NCBI GenBank assembly: GCA_049511415.1
Contig: JBEKYC010000094.1
Span: 1-24,965, forward strand
Length of the DNA: 24,965 nt
From: Bog-159 sp049511415
GTDB taxonomy: Bacteria > Acidobacteriota > Terriglobia > Bryobacterales > Bryobacteraceae
Direction: 5' to 3'
The notes under the pieces were generated by a model that worked only from the letters and a program-made list of their open reading frames with translations, ran no database searches and had not been told where the DNA came from. Below, in pieces: positions 7,980 through 14,630 of the stretch (within the stretch, counting starts at the first letter, position 1; each line of letters opens with the position of its first letter). Both the position numbers and the translations under genes were made by a program.

Positions 7980-9796
7980 CCCCGGAAGTAGAGATAGCTG
8001 CCTAGAATGCAGAGCAGCACCACGCAGGATCCGGCCACTTCCTTCCAGCCCCAGCCCGCGCGGGTCTTCTTGCGATCGGCGTCGGTGGCGGTGCCGAAGG
8101 TCAGGCTTTGGATCTGCTTCGGGTCCGGCACGGCTGTCGCGTAACTTACCGTGACCATGACGATGGCGGACACAATCGTGATCAGCACGCTGAAGTACTG
8201 GAAGTAGATGTTATTGACGATCCAGAGGAACGAACCCTCGGAATAGCCGGTGAATCCACCCATACCGAGCGTCACGGGAGTGTCGACCGCCATGCGAAAT
8301 ATGCCCATGGCGAAACCCACGATCATGGCCCAGAGAGCGCCGGGGCCGTTCATGCGTTTGAAGAAGACGCCAAGAAAGAACACCACAAAGATGGGCGGCG
8401 CCAGATAGCCCTGCACGGACTGCAGATAAGTGTAGAGGCCCTTGGCGTTCTTGATGACGGGAATCCAGGCCAGGGCGATCAACACCATGACGGTGGTGGC
8501 GATGCGGCCCATGCGCACGAGCTGATGCTGCGAGGCGTCCTTCTTCCACTTCTGATACAGGTCGACGGTGAATAGCGTGGAGCAGGCGTTGAACACGCCG
8601 GCCAGCGATCCCATAAGGGCGGAGAGCAATCCGGCCACCACGATGCCGCGAAGTCCGGCGGGCAAGAGGTATTGCACCATCATGGGAAAGGCGCCGTTGG
8701 AAAGCGAAGGAATAGCCTTGCCATCTGGGCCGATCATGGGCGACAACTCGGGGACTTTACCGCTCTTGGCCAGCGCATAACAGATGAGGCCGGGAATGAT
8801 GAACAGGTAGACCGGGGACAGTTTCAGAAACGCGGCGAAGATGCTGCCGCGGCGGGCGACGGCCTCGTTGGGAGCGCCCAAGGCGCGCTGCACGATGTAT
8901 TGGTCGGTACACCAATACCACAGCCCGATGACGGGCGCGCAGAATAGCATGCCCAGCCACGGGAAATTATCGTTGAAATACCAGGCCTGTTTGACGACTT
9001 GCCCGGCGGAATTGGTCTGCAGTATCGGCGACCAGGTGCCTACGACTCCGTGGGGGATAAGCGGCTTCCAAAGATTGAACATGTCGGAGCCGCAGATGTG
9101 GCGCAGCTCGGCCCAGCCGCCCAAGCGGACCAGGCCGTAGGCGGTCAGAAGGAAGGAGCCGAGGATGAGGACGGTGACCTGCACGGCGTCGTTATATGCC
9201 ACGGCGCGCATGCCGCCGAGTGTGGTGTAGAGGCCGGTGAGCACGATCACCAGGACGGAGCCGATCCAAAAACTGTCGATGTTGAAACCGCCGATGTTCA
9301 GCATCATCTCGGGGAAGAGTGTGCCGAAGACCACGCCACCGGCGAATATGCCGACCGCGATTTTGGAAATGATGAAGGTGATGATGGAAACGATGGACAG
9401 GACGTAACGGGATTTTTCGTTGAAGCGGCGTTCCAGAAATTCCGGCATGGTGAAGACCATGGAGCGCATATAGAACGGCACGAAGACCCAGCCGAGCACG
9501 AGCAGCGCCCAGGCGTGCAACTCGTAGTGCGCCATGGCGACGCCACTGGTAGCGCCGGAGCCGGCCAGTCCGACGATGTGCTCGGAGCCGATGTTGGAGG
9601 CGAAGATGGAGGCGCCGATGACCCACCAGCCCAGATTGCGCCCGGCCAGGAAGTAATCCGTGGCGGAATCCTTGCCGCGGCGCACCACCCAGGTGGCGAC
9701 ACAGAGCAGAATGCCGAAGTAGACTGCGATCGTGAGCCAATCAAGCCCCGTGATGCGGGACTGCGCGGCGAGCAGCAACAAGGCTGGTGTAGCCAT
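7976..9796 (-). CDS. Sodium/solute symporter (SSS family, SglT-like)
   Basis: This 606-residue polytopic membrane protein of the sodium:solute symporter family couples sodium entry to uptake of a small organic solute. Evidence is the opening TM helix LDWLTIAVYFGILLCVATW, the SSS signature around TDYFLAGRNLGWWVIGAS, the vSGLT-like stretch ASNIGSEHIVGLAGSGA, and FNACSTLFTVDLYQKW in the region equivalent to vSGLT TM8. About 14 hydrophobic segments are apparent. The similarity to SglT suggests a sugar substrate, but substrate cannot be read reliably from sequence. GGAG lies 12 bases upstream of the ATG. The gene is convergent with the kinase and ends inside its stop codon. No sugar-catabolic genes flank it, so it appears to be a single-gene unit. 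Confidence 0.92.
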   Translation of the reverse strand: MATPALLLLAAQSRITGLDWLTIAVYFGILLCVATWVVRRGKDSATDYFLAGRNLGWWVIGASIFASNIGSEHIVGLAGSGATSGVAMAHYELHAWALLVLGWVFVPFYMRSMVFTMPEFLERRFNEKSRYVLSIVSIITFIISKIAVGIFAGGVVFGTLFPEMMLNIGGFNIDSFWIGSVLVIVLTGLYTTLGGMRAVAYNDAVQVTVLILGSFLLTAYGLVRLGGWAELRHICGSDMFNLWKPLIPHGVVGTWSPILQTNSAGQVVKQAWYFNDNFPWLGMLFCAPVIGLWYWCTDQYIVQRALGAPNEAVARRGSIFAAFLKLSPVYLFIIPGLICYALAKSGKVPELSPMIGPDGKAIPSLSNGAFPMMVQYLLPAGLRGIVVAGLLSALMGSLAGVFNACSTLFTVDLYQKWKKDASQHQLVRMGRIATTVMVLIALAWIPVIKNAKGLYTYLQSVQGYLAPPIFVVFFLGVFFKRMNGPGALWAMIVGFAMGIFRMAVDTPVTLGMGGFTGYSEGSFLWIVNNIYFQYFSVLITIVSAIVMVTVSYATAVPDPKQIQSLTFGTATDADRKKTRAGWGWKEVAGSCVVLLCILGSYLYFRG

Positions 9797-9951
9797 CGTT
9801 TGAGGTCTCCTCTATGGGTCGGGAAAAAGCTGAAGCCCGATTATAGCCCAGCCCAGGGTTTGGCGGATGGGACTTTGGAGAAGGAGGAGAAAGTGGAGAA
9901 TGGAATCCTAAAAGACCGGGGATGACACCGGCCGCTATTCCGGCCAGCGGT
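9797..9951. other. Intergenic gap between symporter and YgiT-type gene
   Basis: Beyond the symporter ribosome site (AGAGGAGACC on the minus strand) I see no gene, RNA or convincing hairpin here. Confidence 0.5.
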
Positions 9952-10206
9952 TCAAGCGGAACGCTTCATCCGCCGTTTAGCGAAAGCCGGGGAGCGCTCC
10001 TGAATCATGCGCAGCGCATCGGGTTCGTACACGCGTTCGCCGCAAACCGGGCACTCGTGGAATTCCAGATTGGGAACGGTGTAAGACTGTCCGGCAAAGT
10101 CACCGTGCCAGGTGCGTTTAACGGCTTTGATCTTGTTGCTGCCACAGGTGGGACATTGGTTGATCTGCATCGCGACGGCATTCACGATCGATTTGGCGGC
10201 ATCCAT
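9952..10206 (-). CDS. YgiT-type zinc finger protein (orphan MqsA-N-like)
   Basis: A small protein with two CxxC knuckles, CPTCGSNK and CPVCGERVYE, separated by about 30 residues. This is the arrangement of the YgiT-type zinc finger, the N-terminal domain of MqsA antitoxins. The C-terminal DNA-binding helix-turn-helix of MqsA is missing; the tail is short and basic (FAKRRMKRSA). The start is uncertain: ATG at 10206 (84 residues, used here), ATG at 10170 (72 residues, MQINQCPTCG) or TTG at 10242; none has a well-placed Shine-Dalgarno. In other genomes such proteins often accompany a DUF4258 or MqsR-like toxin, but I find no toxin frame on either side. Metal binding is well supported; the biological role is unknown. 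Confidence 0.75.
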   Translation of the reverse strand: MDAAKSIVNAVAMQINQCPTCGSNKIKAVKRTWHGDFAGQSYTVPNLEFHECPVCGERVYEPDALRMIQERSPAFAKRRMKRSA

Positions 10207-10289
10207 CTCCGTCCAGGGCGGCGGCCTCCACCCGAAAAACAATTTTCCCCCGCAATTTGGTCTAGTTGTGCTTCACATCGGCCGCGCGG

Positions 10290-11303
10290 CTACCGGGGGT
10301 AGGCTTCGTTCGAGCGCACGATGCGGATTTGATGATCGGTGAATTGGCGGTGGGCGCCCGGCAGTTCGGTTTTGGGCATATGGCAATCGGCGCAGTTCTG
10401 CTTGGCCACCGGGCAGGTCTTCTGTTTGCCCGTGTGGCAAGCCGCGCAGCGCGCGTCGTAATTGGTCGCGCCGCGCACCACTTCCTGGTGCGGATTGTGG
10501 CACGCGATGCAACTGATGCGCTGGTCGGCCGCATCGTAGCATTTGCTATTGGTCAACCGGTAGGGCTGGAAGCGGACGTTGGCGATGTTATGCGGGCCCT
10601 TCGCCGCGATGTCTTCCCAAGTGCGATGGCAGCGTCCGCAGAAGTCGGACGTTTCTTCCGAGGTCATGTCCGCCAGGTGTGGCATGGCCGCGCCTTTGGC
10701 GTCGCCCGCCAGCACTCTTTCCATATGCTGGGCCGCCTGGGGATGACAGTTCTCGCAGAGTATCCCGGGCTTCAATTGTTCCAGTTGCGCGGTGTTTCCG
10801 TGAACGGCTCCGGTGGTGTGGCATCCGAAGCAGCCGACCACGTCTTCGTGCGTCATCTCGCGGCCGGCGGCCTGCGCGATGTCTTTGGGCTCGGCTCCGG
10901 CCGCGCCGAAAGTGAGGTCCAGGCCACCGATGGCCTGATAGAAACTCACGCGGCTTTCATAGTAGATCCCGCCGCGCTCGAATACGTAGGTTTGGCCGGC
11001 CTCGCCCAAACCGAAGGCCCACCCGACCGGCGCGGTAATGGTGGCGGTTCCGTCCGTGACACTGTAAATACTGCGGTTGCCTTCGCGCACGATGGTGTAT
11101 TTGTAGGCTCCGTGCTGAAAGCTCAGGTTGGGGTGCTCGCGCAGGATGGTGCAGTCGGCAACCAGTTCCAGGGCGTGGCCCATGGATGTCGCAGGCTGGG
11201 TTTGCGCTTCGCGCTTATGGCATGTGGCACACGTAGCTGCCGACGGGTTGGCGGCCCAAGCCTGCAGACAGACGATGGCGAATAACGCTGGAGTGCGCAG
11301 CAT
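10290..11303 (-). CDS. Secreted multihaem (seven CxxCH) cytochrome c
   Basis: This 337-residue exported protein has seven CxxCH haem c attachment motifs: CATCH (residues 25-29), then CFGCH, CENCH, CGRCH, CIACH, CAACH and CADCH in the second half. A short signal peptide (core PALFAIVCLQAW, likely cleavage near residue 17 or 18) places it in the periplasm, where cytochrome c maturation would attach haem. The roughly 130 residues between the first and second motif have no CxxCH and look beta-rich (YTIVREGNRSIYSVTDGTAT). It resembles cytochrome c554/DmsE-type electron carriers, but the redox partner is not identifiable. No reductase or maturation gene is nearby. GGGA abuts the ATG, an unusually tight ribosome site, so the true start could be slightly different. 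Confidence 0.9.
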   Translation of the reverse strand: MLRTPALFAIVCLQAWAANPSAATCATCHKREAQTQPATSMGHALELVADCTILREHPNLSFQHGAYKYTIVREGNRSIYSVTDGTATITAPVGWAFGLGEAGQTYVFERGGIYYESRVSFYQAIGGLDLTFGAAGAEPKDIAQAAGREMTHEDVVGCFGCHTTGAVHGNTAQLEQLKPGILCENCHPQAAQHMERVLAGDAKGAAMPHLADMTSEETSDFCGRCHRTWEDIAAKGPHNIANVRFQPYRLTNSKCYDAADQRISCIACHNPHQEVVRGATNYDARCAACHTGKQKTCPVAKQNCADCHMPKTELPGAHRQFTDHQIRIVRSNEAYPR

Positions 11304-11351
11304 TCCCGATGAGACGCTCTTGGTCCTATGTTACCTGAGGATGCGGAAGGA

Positions 11352-11380
11352 ATGGCGGGACTGAAGGGAAGTCCCGCCAT
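11352..11380 (-). terminator. Perfect 11-bp hairpin after the VWFA gene
   Basis: ATGGCGGGACT and AGTCCCGCCAT form a perfect 11-bp stem with a 7-base loop, six bases after the VWFA stop on the minus strand. It probably ends that transcript or protects its 3' end. The minus-strand sequence after the stem (TCCTTCC) has only a weak T content, whereas the plus-strand side has GAGGTTTT. It also separates the VWFA gene from the downstream cytochrome gene. Confidence 0.6.
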
Positions 11381-11386
11381 GAGGTT

Positions 11387-13573
11387 TTAGTTCGCTTGGA
11401 TCTTTACGGTGGTTTGCGAGACAGCCTCGGAATCGCCCTGGCGAGCGGCAGCGCGTACTTCGTAGAGTCCGGGCGGTATGGAGGCGGCCGGGATGGTCAT
11501 CACGTACGGAATTCTGCCTTGCGCGTCCGGATCCGGCAATGGCAACGGCACCTTGGTCAGGCTCTTGCCATTTTGCAGGAATTCGATCTCCACGGTAGGC
11601 TTGGCGGTAATCGCGGGATCTTTGTAGACCACGAAGAACAGCCGCAGGTTGGAGTTCTCCGCGCGCGGCACGCTGTTATTCAGCGTGGGCGTGATGAGAC
11701 CGCCCTGGAACTGAAAAGTTTCATTGGGGTCGATATTCTTGGCGTCCGGCGTGTAGGATCGCACCGACGCCAGCGACGAGATGCCCACGCCCTTGCCCTT
11801 GCCCGGCACGTTGAATGTAGTGCGTTCGACGCCCACCTTGCCGCTTTCACGGTCGAGGACGGCGGTGTCCAAGCTGTATTTTCCGGGGGCCAGCGACAAC
11901 GGCATCTTCTCCACGAAATTACCCGCCTTCAACTGTTCGGCGTTGACGTGGAACGAGCGGTCGCGGGTCAAACGGGGGCCGGACACTTCGCCCTTGGCGT
12001 CTTTGACCAGCGAGCCTAGCGAGAAGTGCACGTCAAAGCCCTTCTGCGCGGCATCCGGCTTGGCCTCCAACCCGTGCAGGGGCACTTCCACGACGATGGA
12101 AACATCCGTATCCTGCGCGCGCGGGCGTTGCACGAAAGCCGCGGCGCGGAACTCGACGTCATGCGCGGCCTGATCGGAGGAGATGGCCTTTAAGAGCGGT
12201 ATTTCGAAAGCCTGCAGGCCCTCGGCGCGGGCTTCCGGCGGCAAAGCGAAGTATCCGTTGCGGGCCTGCAGAACCAGGTTCTTGCGATCCGAATCCAGCT
12301 TCAGCTTGCGGAAGGAGCCATCGTAATTGTCGATGTGCGGATTGTAAGTCAGCTCGTAGTAACTGGCGATCTCTTCATTGACGTGGCGCAGGGGCGTGCG
12401 CAGATCGTTGCTGTCGCCAATGAGGAAGCCGCCGGTGGCTTCCGCCAGGTCGCGGATGGGAAGCTGCACGTTGGAGCGGCCGGCGGCCTCGGCGTTATCC
12501 GAAGACTTCATGTCTTCCTTGGTGACCACGCGCCTCTGGTCGTTGGCGTTGACGCCACTGCCGGCATTCAGGCCGCTGCCGGCTCTGGCGGCGGCGTTCA
12601 GTTGATCGGCGGCGCCGCCATTCTGGGACCACGTCATCACGCCGCGCGTATCCACCGAATAAAAAGTGACATTCGCGCGGTTGGCCATACCCATCAGATT
12701 GTTGAACATCAGATCCAACTCGGGCGGCTTGTACATACCCCAGGTAAAGTACAGGATGGACTTGCGGCCGGGCATATTCTGCAGGCCGCGCACCAAAGAC
12801 TCCAGCGCCGTGAGCGAGCCGCGCGCATCCATGGTGGCTATGGAGGCATCCATGCGCAGCATGTCGAGCATGATGGAAGCCAGCTTCGCCTGCACCGCGG
12901 CGGCTCCGGCTCCGCCTCCCGCGGGCATCGCCTGGCCGGCCGTCTGCGTGGCTTGTGTCACGGTCTGGCTTTGGTCGCCGGTGTTCACCGAATCGCTGTT
13001 CAAATACCGCTTGAGGTCGCCCTTGATGCGGTCCGAATCGGTAAGCAGGCGCGCGGCCGAAAGCCCGCCGGTGGCTTGCTCGATGGCTTTCTCCAAAGCA
13101 TCCTTATCGCTGGTGAACTGCTGCAGCACCATCAGGCGGGTGTTGATGATCACCACCGAGTAGAAGACATTGGCGCCCTGCTCCCCGTGGATCAGATCGA
13201 GCGCGGCGCTGCGGGCGCGTTTGCGCTGGTCCGGTTCGTCCATGGCTTCGAATGCCAGTGTGACCAGACGCAGTTGGCGCAGGGGGTCGAGTTTGGTTAC
13301 GCTGCCGCTTTCAGTAACCGCCTCGGCACCCTGCACCAGGCGGAAGCTGGTTACCTGCTGCTTGGCGCCGTTGTCAACCACCGACAGATCCGCGGCCTTG
13401 AGGTCCGTGACCGGTTTGCCTTTCTTGTCGCGGGCGACAAAATCCAGGACGACTTCGTCGACTGTGGATTTGAGAACGGTAGTTTGGGGGCTGGCGGCGG
13501 GAGCGGCGGCCTGTTGGCCCAATACGGGCCAAGCGGCAATCAATGTGGCGAAAAAGCAGGTGTAAGTCTTCAT
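11387..13573 (-). CDS. VWFA-related acidobacterial secreted protein (TIGR03436)
   Basis: This 728-residue protein has a Sec signal peptide (MKTYTCFFATLIAAWPVLG, cleavage near LGQ). After a Pro/Ala-rich linker comes the TIGR03436 opening TVDEVVLDFVARDKKGKPVT with DLKAADLSVVDNGAKQQVTS. The VWFA-like region includes LVTLAFEAMD, LDLIHGEQGANVFYSVVIIN and GRKSILYFTWGMYKPPELD. The canonical DxSxS metal site is not recognisable, so the metal-ion-dependent adhesion function is doubtful. The C-terminal part (from about residue 430) is beta-rich and probably Ig-like. An internal low-complexity stretch rich in Gly, Ala, Asn and Gln (QTAGQAMPAGGGAGAAA) is typical of flexible loops here. Function is unknown; the family is greatly expanded in Acidobacteria. 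Confidence 0.92.
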   Translation of the reverse strand: MKTYTCFFATLIAAWPVLGQQAAAPAASPQTTVLKSTVDEVVLDFVARDKKGKPVTDLKAADLSVVDNGAKQQVTSFRLVQGAEAVTESGSVTKLDPLRQLRLVTLAFEAMDEPDQRKRARSAALDLIHGEQGANVFYSVVIINTRLMVLQQFTSDKDALEKAIEQATGGLSAARLLTDSDRIKGDLKRYLNSDSVNTGDQSQTVTQATQTAGQAMPAGGGAGAAAVQAKLASIMLDMLRMDASIATMDARGSLTALESLVRGLQNMPGRKSILYFTWGMYKPPELDLMFNNLMGMANRANVTFYSVDTRGVMTWSQNGGAADQLNAAARAGSGLNAGSGVNANDQRRVVTKEDMKSSDNAEAAGRSNVQLPIRDLAEATGGFLIGDSNDLRTPLRHVNEEIASYYELTYNPHIDNYDGSFRKLKLDSDRKNLVLQARNGYFALPPEARAEGLQAFEIPLLKAISSDQAAHDVEFRAAAFVQRPRAQDTDVSIVVEVPLHGLEAKPDAAQKGFDVHFSLGSLVKDAKGEVSGPRLTRDRSFHVNAEQLKAGNFVEKMPLSLAPGKYSLDTAVLDRESGKVGVERTTFNVPGKGKGVGISSLASVRSYTPDAKNIDPNETFQFQGGLITPTLNNSVPRAENSNLRLFFVVYKDPAITAKPTVEIEFLQNGKSLTKVPLPLPDPDAQGRIPYVMTIPAASIPPGLYEVRAAARQGDSEAVSQTTVKIQAN

Positions 13574-13601
13574 TGGCAGTACCGGGAATACCGGCTCTTA
13601 A

Positions 13602-13607
13602 ATTATA
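13602..13607 (-). promoter_or_regulatory. Candidate -10 box of the VWFA gene
   Basis: The minus strand reads TATAAT, a perfect -10 consensus, about 30 bases upstream of the VWFA ATG, inside an AT-rich island (TATAATTTAA) in otherwise GC-rich DNA. No good -35 box is visible at the expected distance. Confidence 0.45.
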
Positions 13608-13629
13608 GTCGAAGGCGCGAGCGGCTGCG

Positions 13630-13980
13630 TTAGCGGCCGGCGCGTTTCTTCCGGAGGGGCTTGGTATTCTTGTCGAAACGCAGCTTCCAGGCCGCGCGCA
13701 GGGCGCCGGATAGCACGTCTTCATTCGCCACAGACAGACGGATATGCGTCGCGCCGTTTTTGCCCCATCCGCCGGCAATCGGCACGAAAACCTCCGGCAG
13801 TTCAGCCACGAACGCGGCCTGCTGTTCCGGCGTCAGCATCAGATTGCCGTACCCCTGCTTTTGGGAAGCGAGGGTGGCGAATATATGGCCGCCCACGCGG
13901 AAGTCGGGCGCGCCCATATGGGAACTCTCTTCCGCGCCTGGCAGGCTTAACGCGATGCGCCGGAAGTCCTGAACGTTCAT
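13630..13980 (-). CDS. MmcQ/YjbR-family DNA-binding-like protein
   Basis: This 116-residue protein matches the MmcQ/YjbR family (CyaY-like fold). It starts MNVQDFRRIALSLPGAEES and continues with the family's HMGAPDFRVGGHIFATL, MLTPEQQAAFV and a GWGKNGATHIRL segment, ending in a basic tail (RKKRAGR). Family members are small cytosolic proteins with proposed DNA binding but no established cellular role. It lies 56 bases upstream of the VWFA gene on the same strand, but the promoter-like TATAAT between them suggests separate transcription. Length is normal and the frame is intact. Confidence 0.88.
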   Translation of the reverse strand: MNVQDFRRIALSLPGAEESSHMGAPDFRVGGHIFATLASQKQGYGNLMLTPEQQAAFVAELPEVFVPIAGGWGKNGATHIRLSVANEDVLSGALRAAWKLRFDKNTKPLRKKRAGR

Positions 13981-14017
13981 TTGGCCCCCTTTGGTGCGAG
14001 TATGCCACAGAGCGTAT

Positions 14018-14070
14018 AAGCAATGGGTAGTGCGCTATTCACAGAAATGGCGGACTACCAAGCAATGGGT
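14018..14070. repeat. 11-bp direct repeat upstream of the Uma2 gene
   Basis: AAGCAATGGGT occurs at 14018-14028 and again at 14060-14070. GCGCTAT also recurs at 14032 and 14092. The gap between the YjbR and Uma2 genes (116 bases) holds these repeats and a palindrome but no gene. Their role is unknown. Confidence 0.6.
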
Positions 14071-14071
14071 C

Positions 14072-14083
14072 TACCAATTGGTA
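14072..14083. promoter_or_regulatory. 12-bp palindrome upstream of the Uma2 gene
   Basis: TACCAATTGGTA is a perfect palindrome starting directly after the second AAGCAATGGGT repeat and 13 bases before the Uma2 ATG. Its position suits an operator, and a TAAAAT that could be a -10 box overlaps its right end. No regulator gene is adjacent, so this is a candidate only. Confidence 0.4.
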
Positions 14084-14096
14084 AAATTGAAGCGCT

Positions 14097-14626
14097 ATGG
14101 CGGCCGCTACCATCGCGCCTGTGGAGGAGTATCTGCGAAGCAGTTACGAACCGGATGTGGAGTACGTCGACGGGCAGTTGGTGGAGCGCAACGTGGGAGA
14201 ATGGCGGCACAGTCTACTACAGAGCTTGATCGTCGCGCTGCTGGCGCCGCGCTCATCGGATGGCTTTCTTATCTTTACCGAGCAGCGCGTACGGGTTTGT
14301 TCTAGCCCTATACGCTATAGAATTCCGGATGTCTGCGTGGGGTGGTGCTCCCTTACCCGGCTGAACCGGTTCTGACGCGCCCGCCGCACCTGGCAATCGA
14401 AATCGCCTGGCCGGACGACCGGGTGGCCGATATTCTGGAGAAGGTCGCGGAGTACCTGAAAGCCGGTGTGCCGCACGTGTGGATGCCGGACCCGTACCGG
14501 CGCTCGTTACAGGTCGCCAACCGGGAGGCCTTCGTGTCGGTTCCCAACCTGGTCGCCGCCACCGAGGTGGTGGGCGAAGTGGATTTCGGCGCGCTCTTTG
14601 CGAAGTTGGACGCTTTGGAGCAATAG
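14097..14626 (+). pseudogene. Uma2-family endonuclease-like protein, frameshifted
   Basis: Two overlapping frames together make one Uma2-family protein (PF05685, restriction-endonuclease-like fold; often called putative endonucleases). The first frame (14097-14375) has the family start VEEYLRSSYEPDVEYVDGQL, VERNVGEWRHSLLQ and the catalytic-site region YRIPDVCV. The second frame (14342-14626) carries PAEPVLTRPPHLAIEIAWPD, LEKVAEYLKAGVPHVWMPDP and the C-terminus. The break is at the GGGG run 14339-14342, where one missing base (or two extra) would restore a protein of about 176 residues, normal for the family. Either the gene is dead or the sequence has an error. It is convergent with polA, four bases away. 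Cellular function of the family is poorly known. Confidence 0.85.
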
Positions 14627-14630
14627 TAAT

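Noticed and set aside
12335..13633. Open plus-strand frame (432 codons) antisense to the VWFA gene
   Set aside because: Same reason: the opposite strand carries a signal peptide and TIGR03436 features, this one does not.
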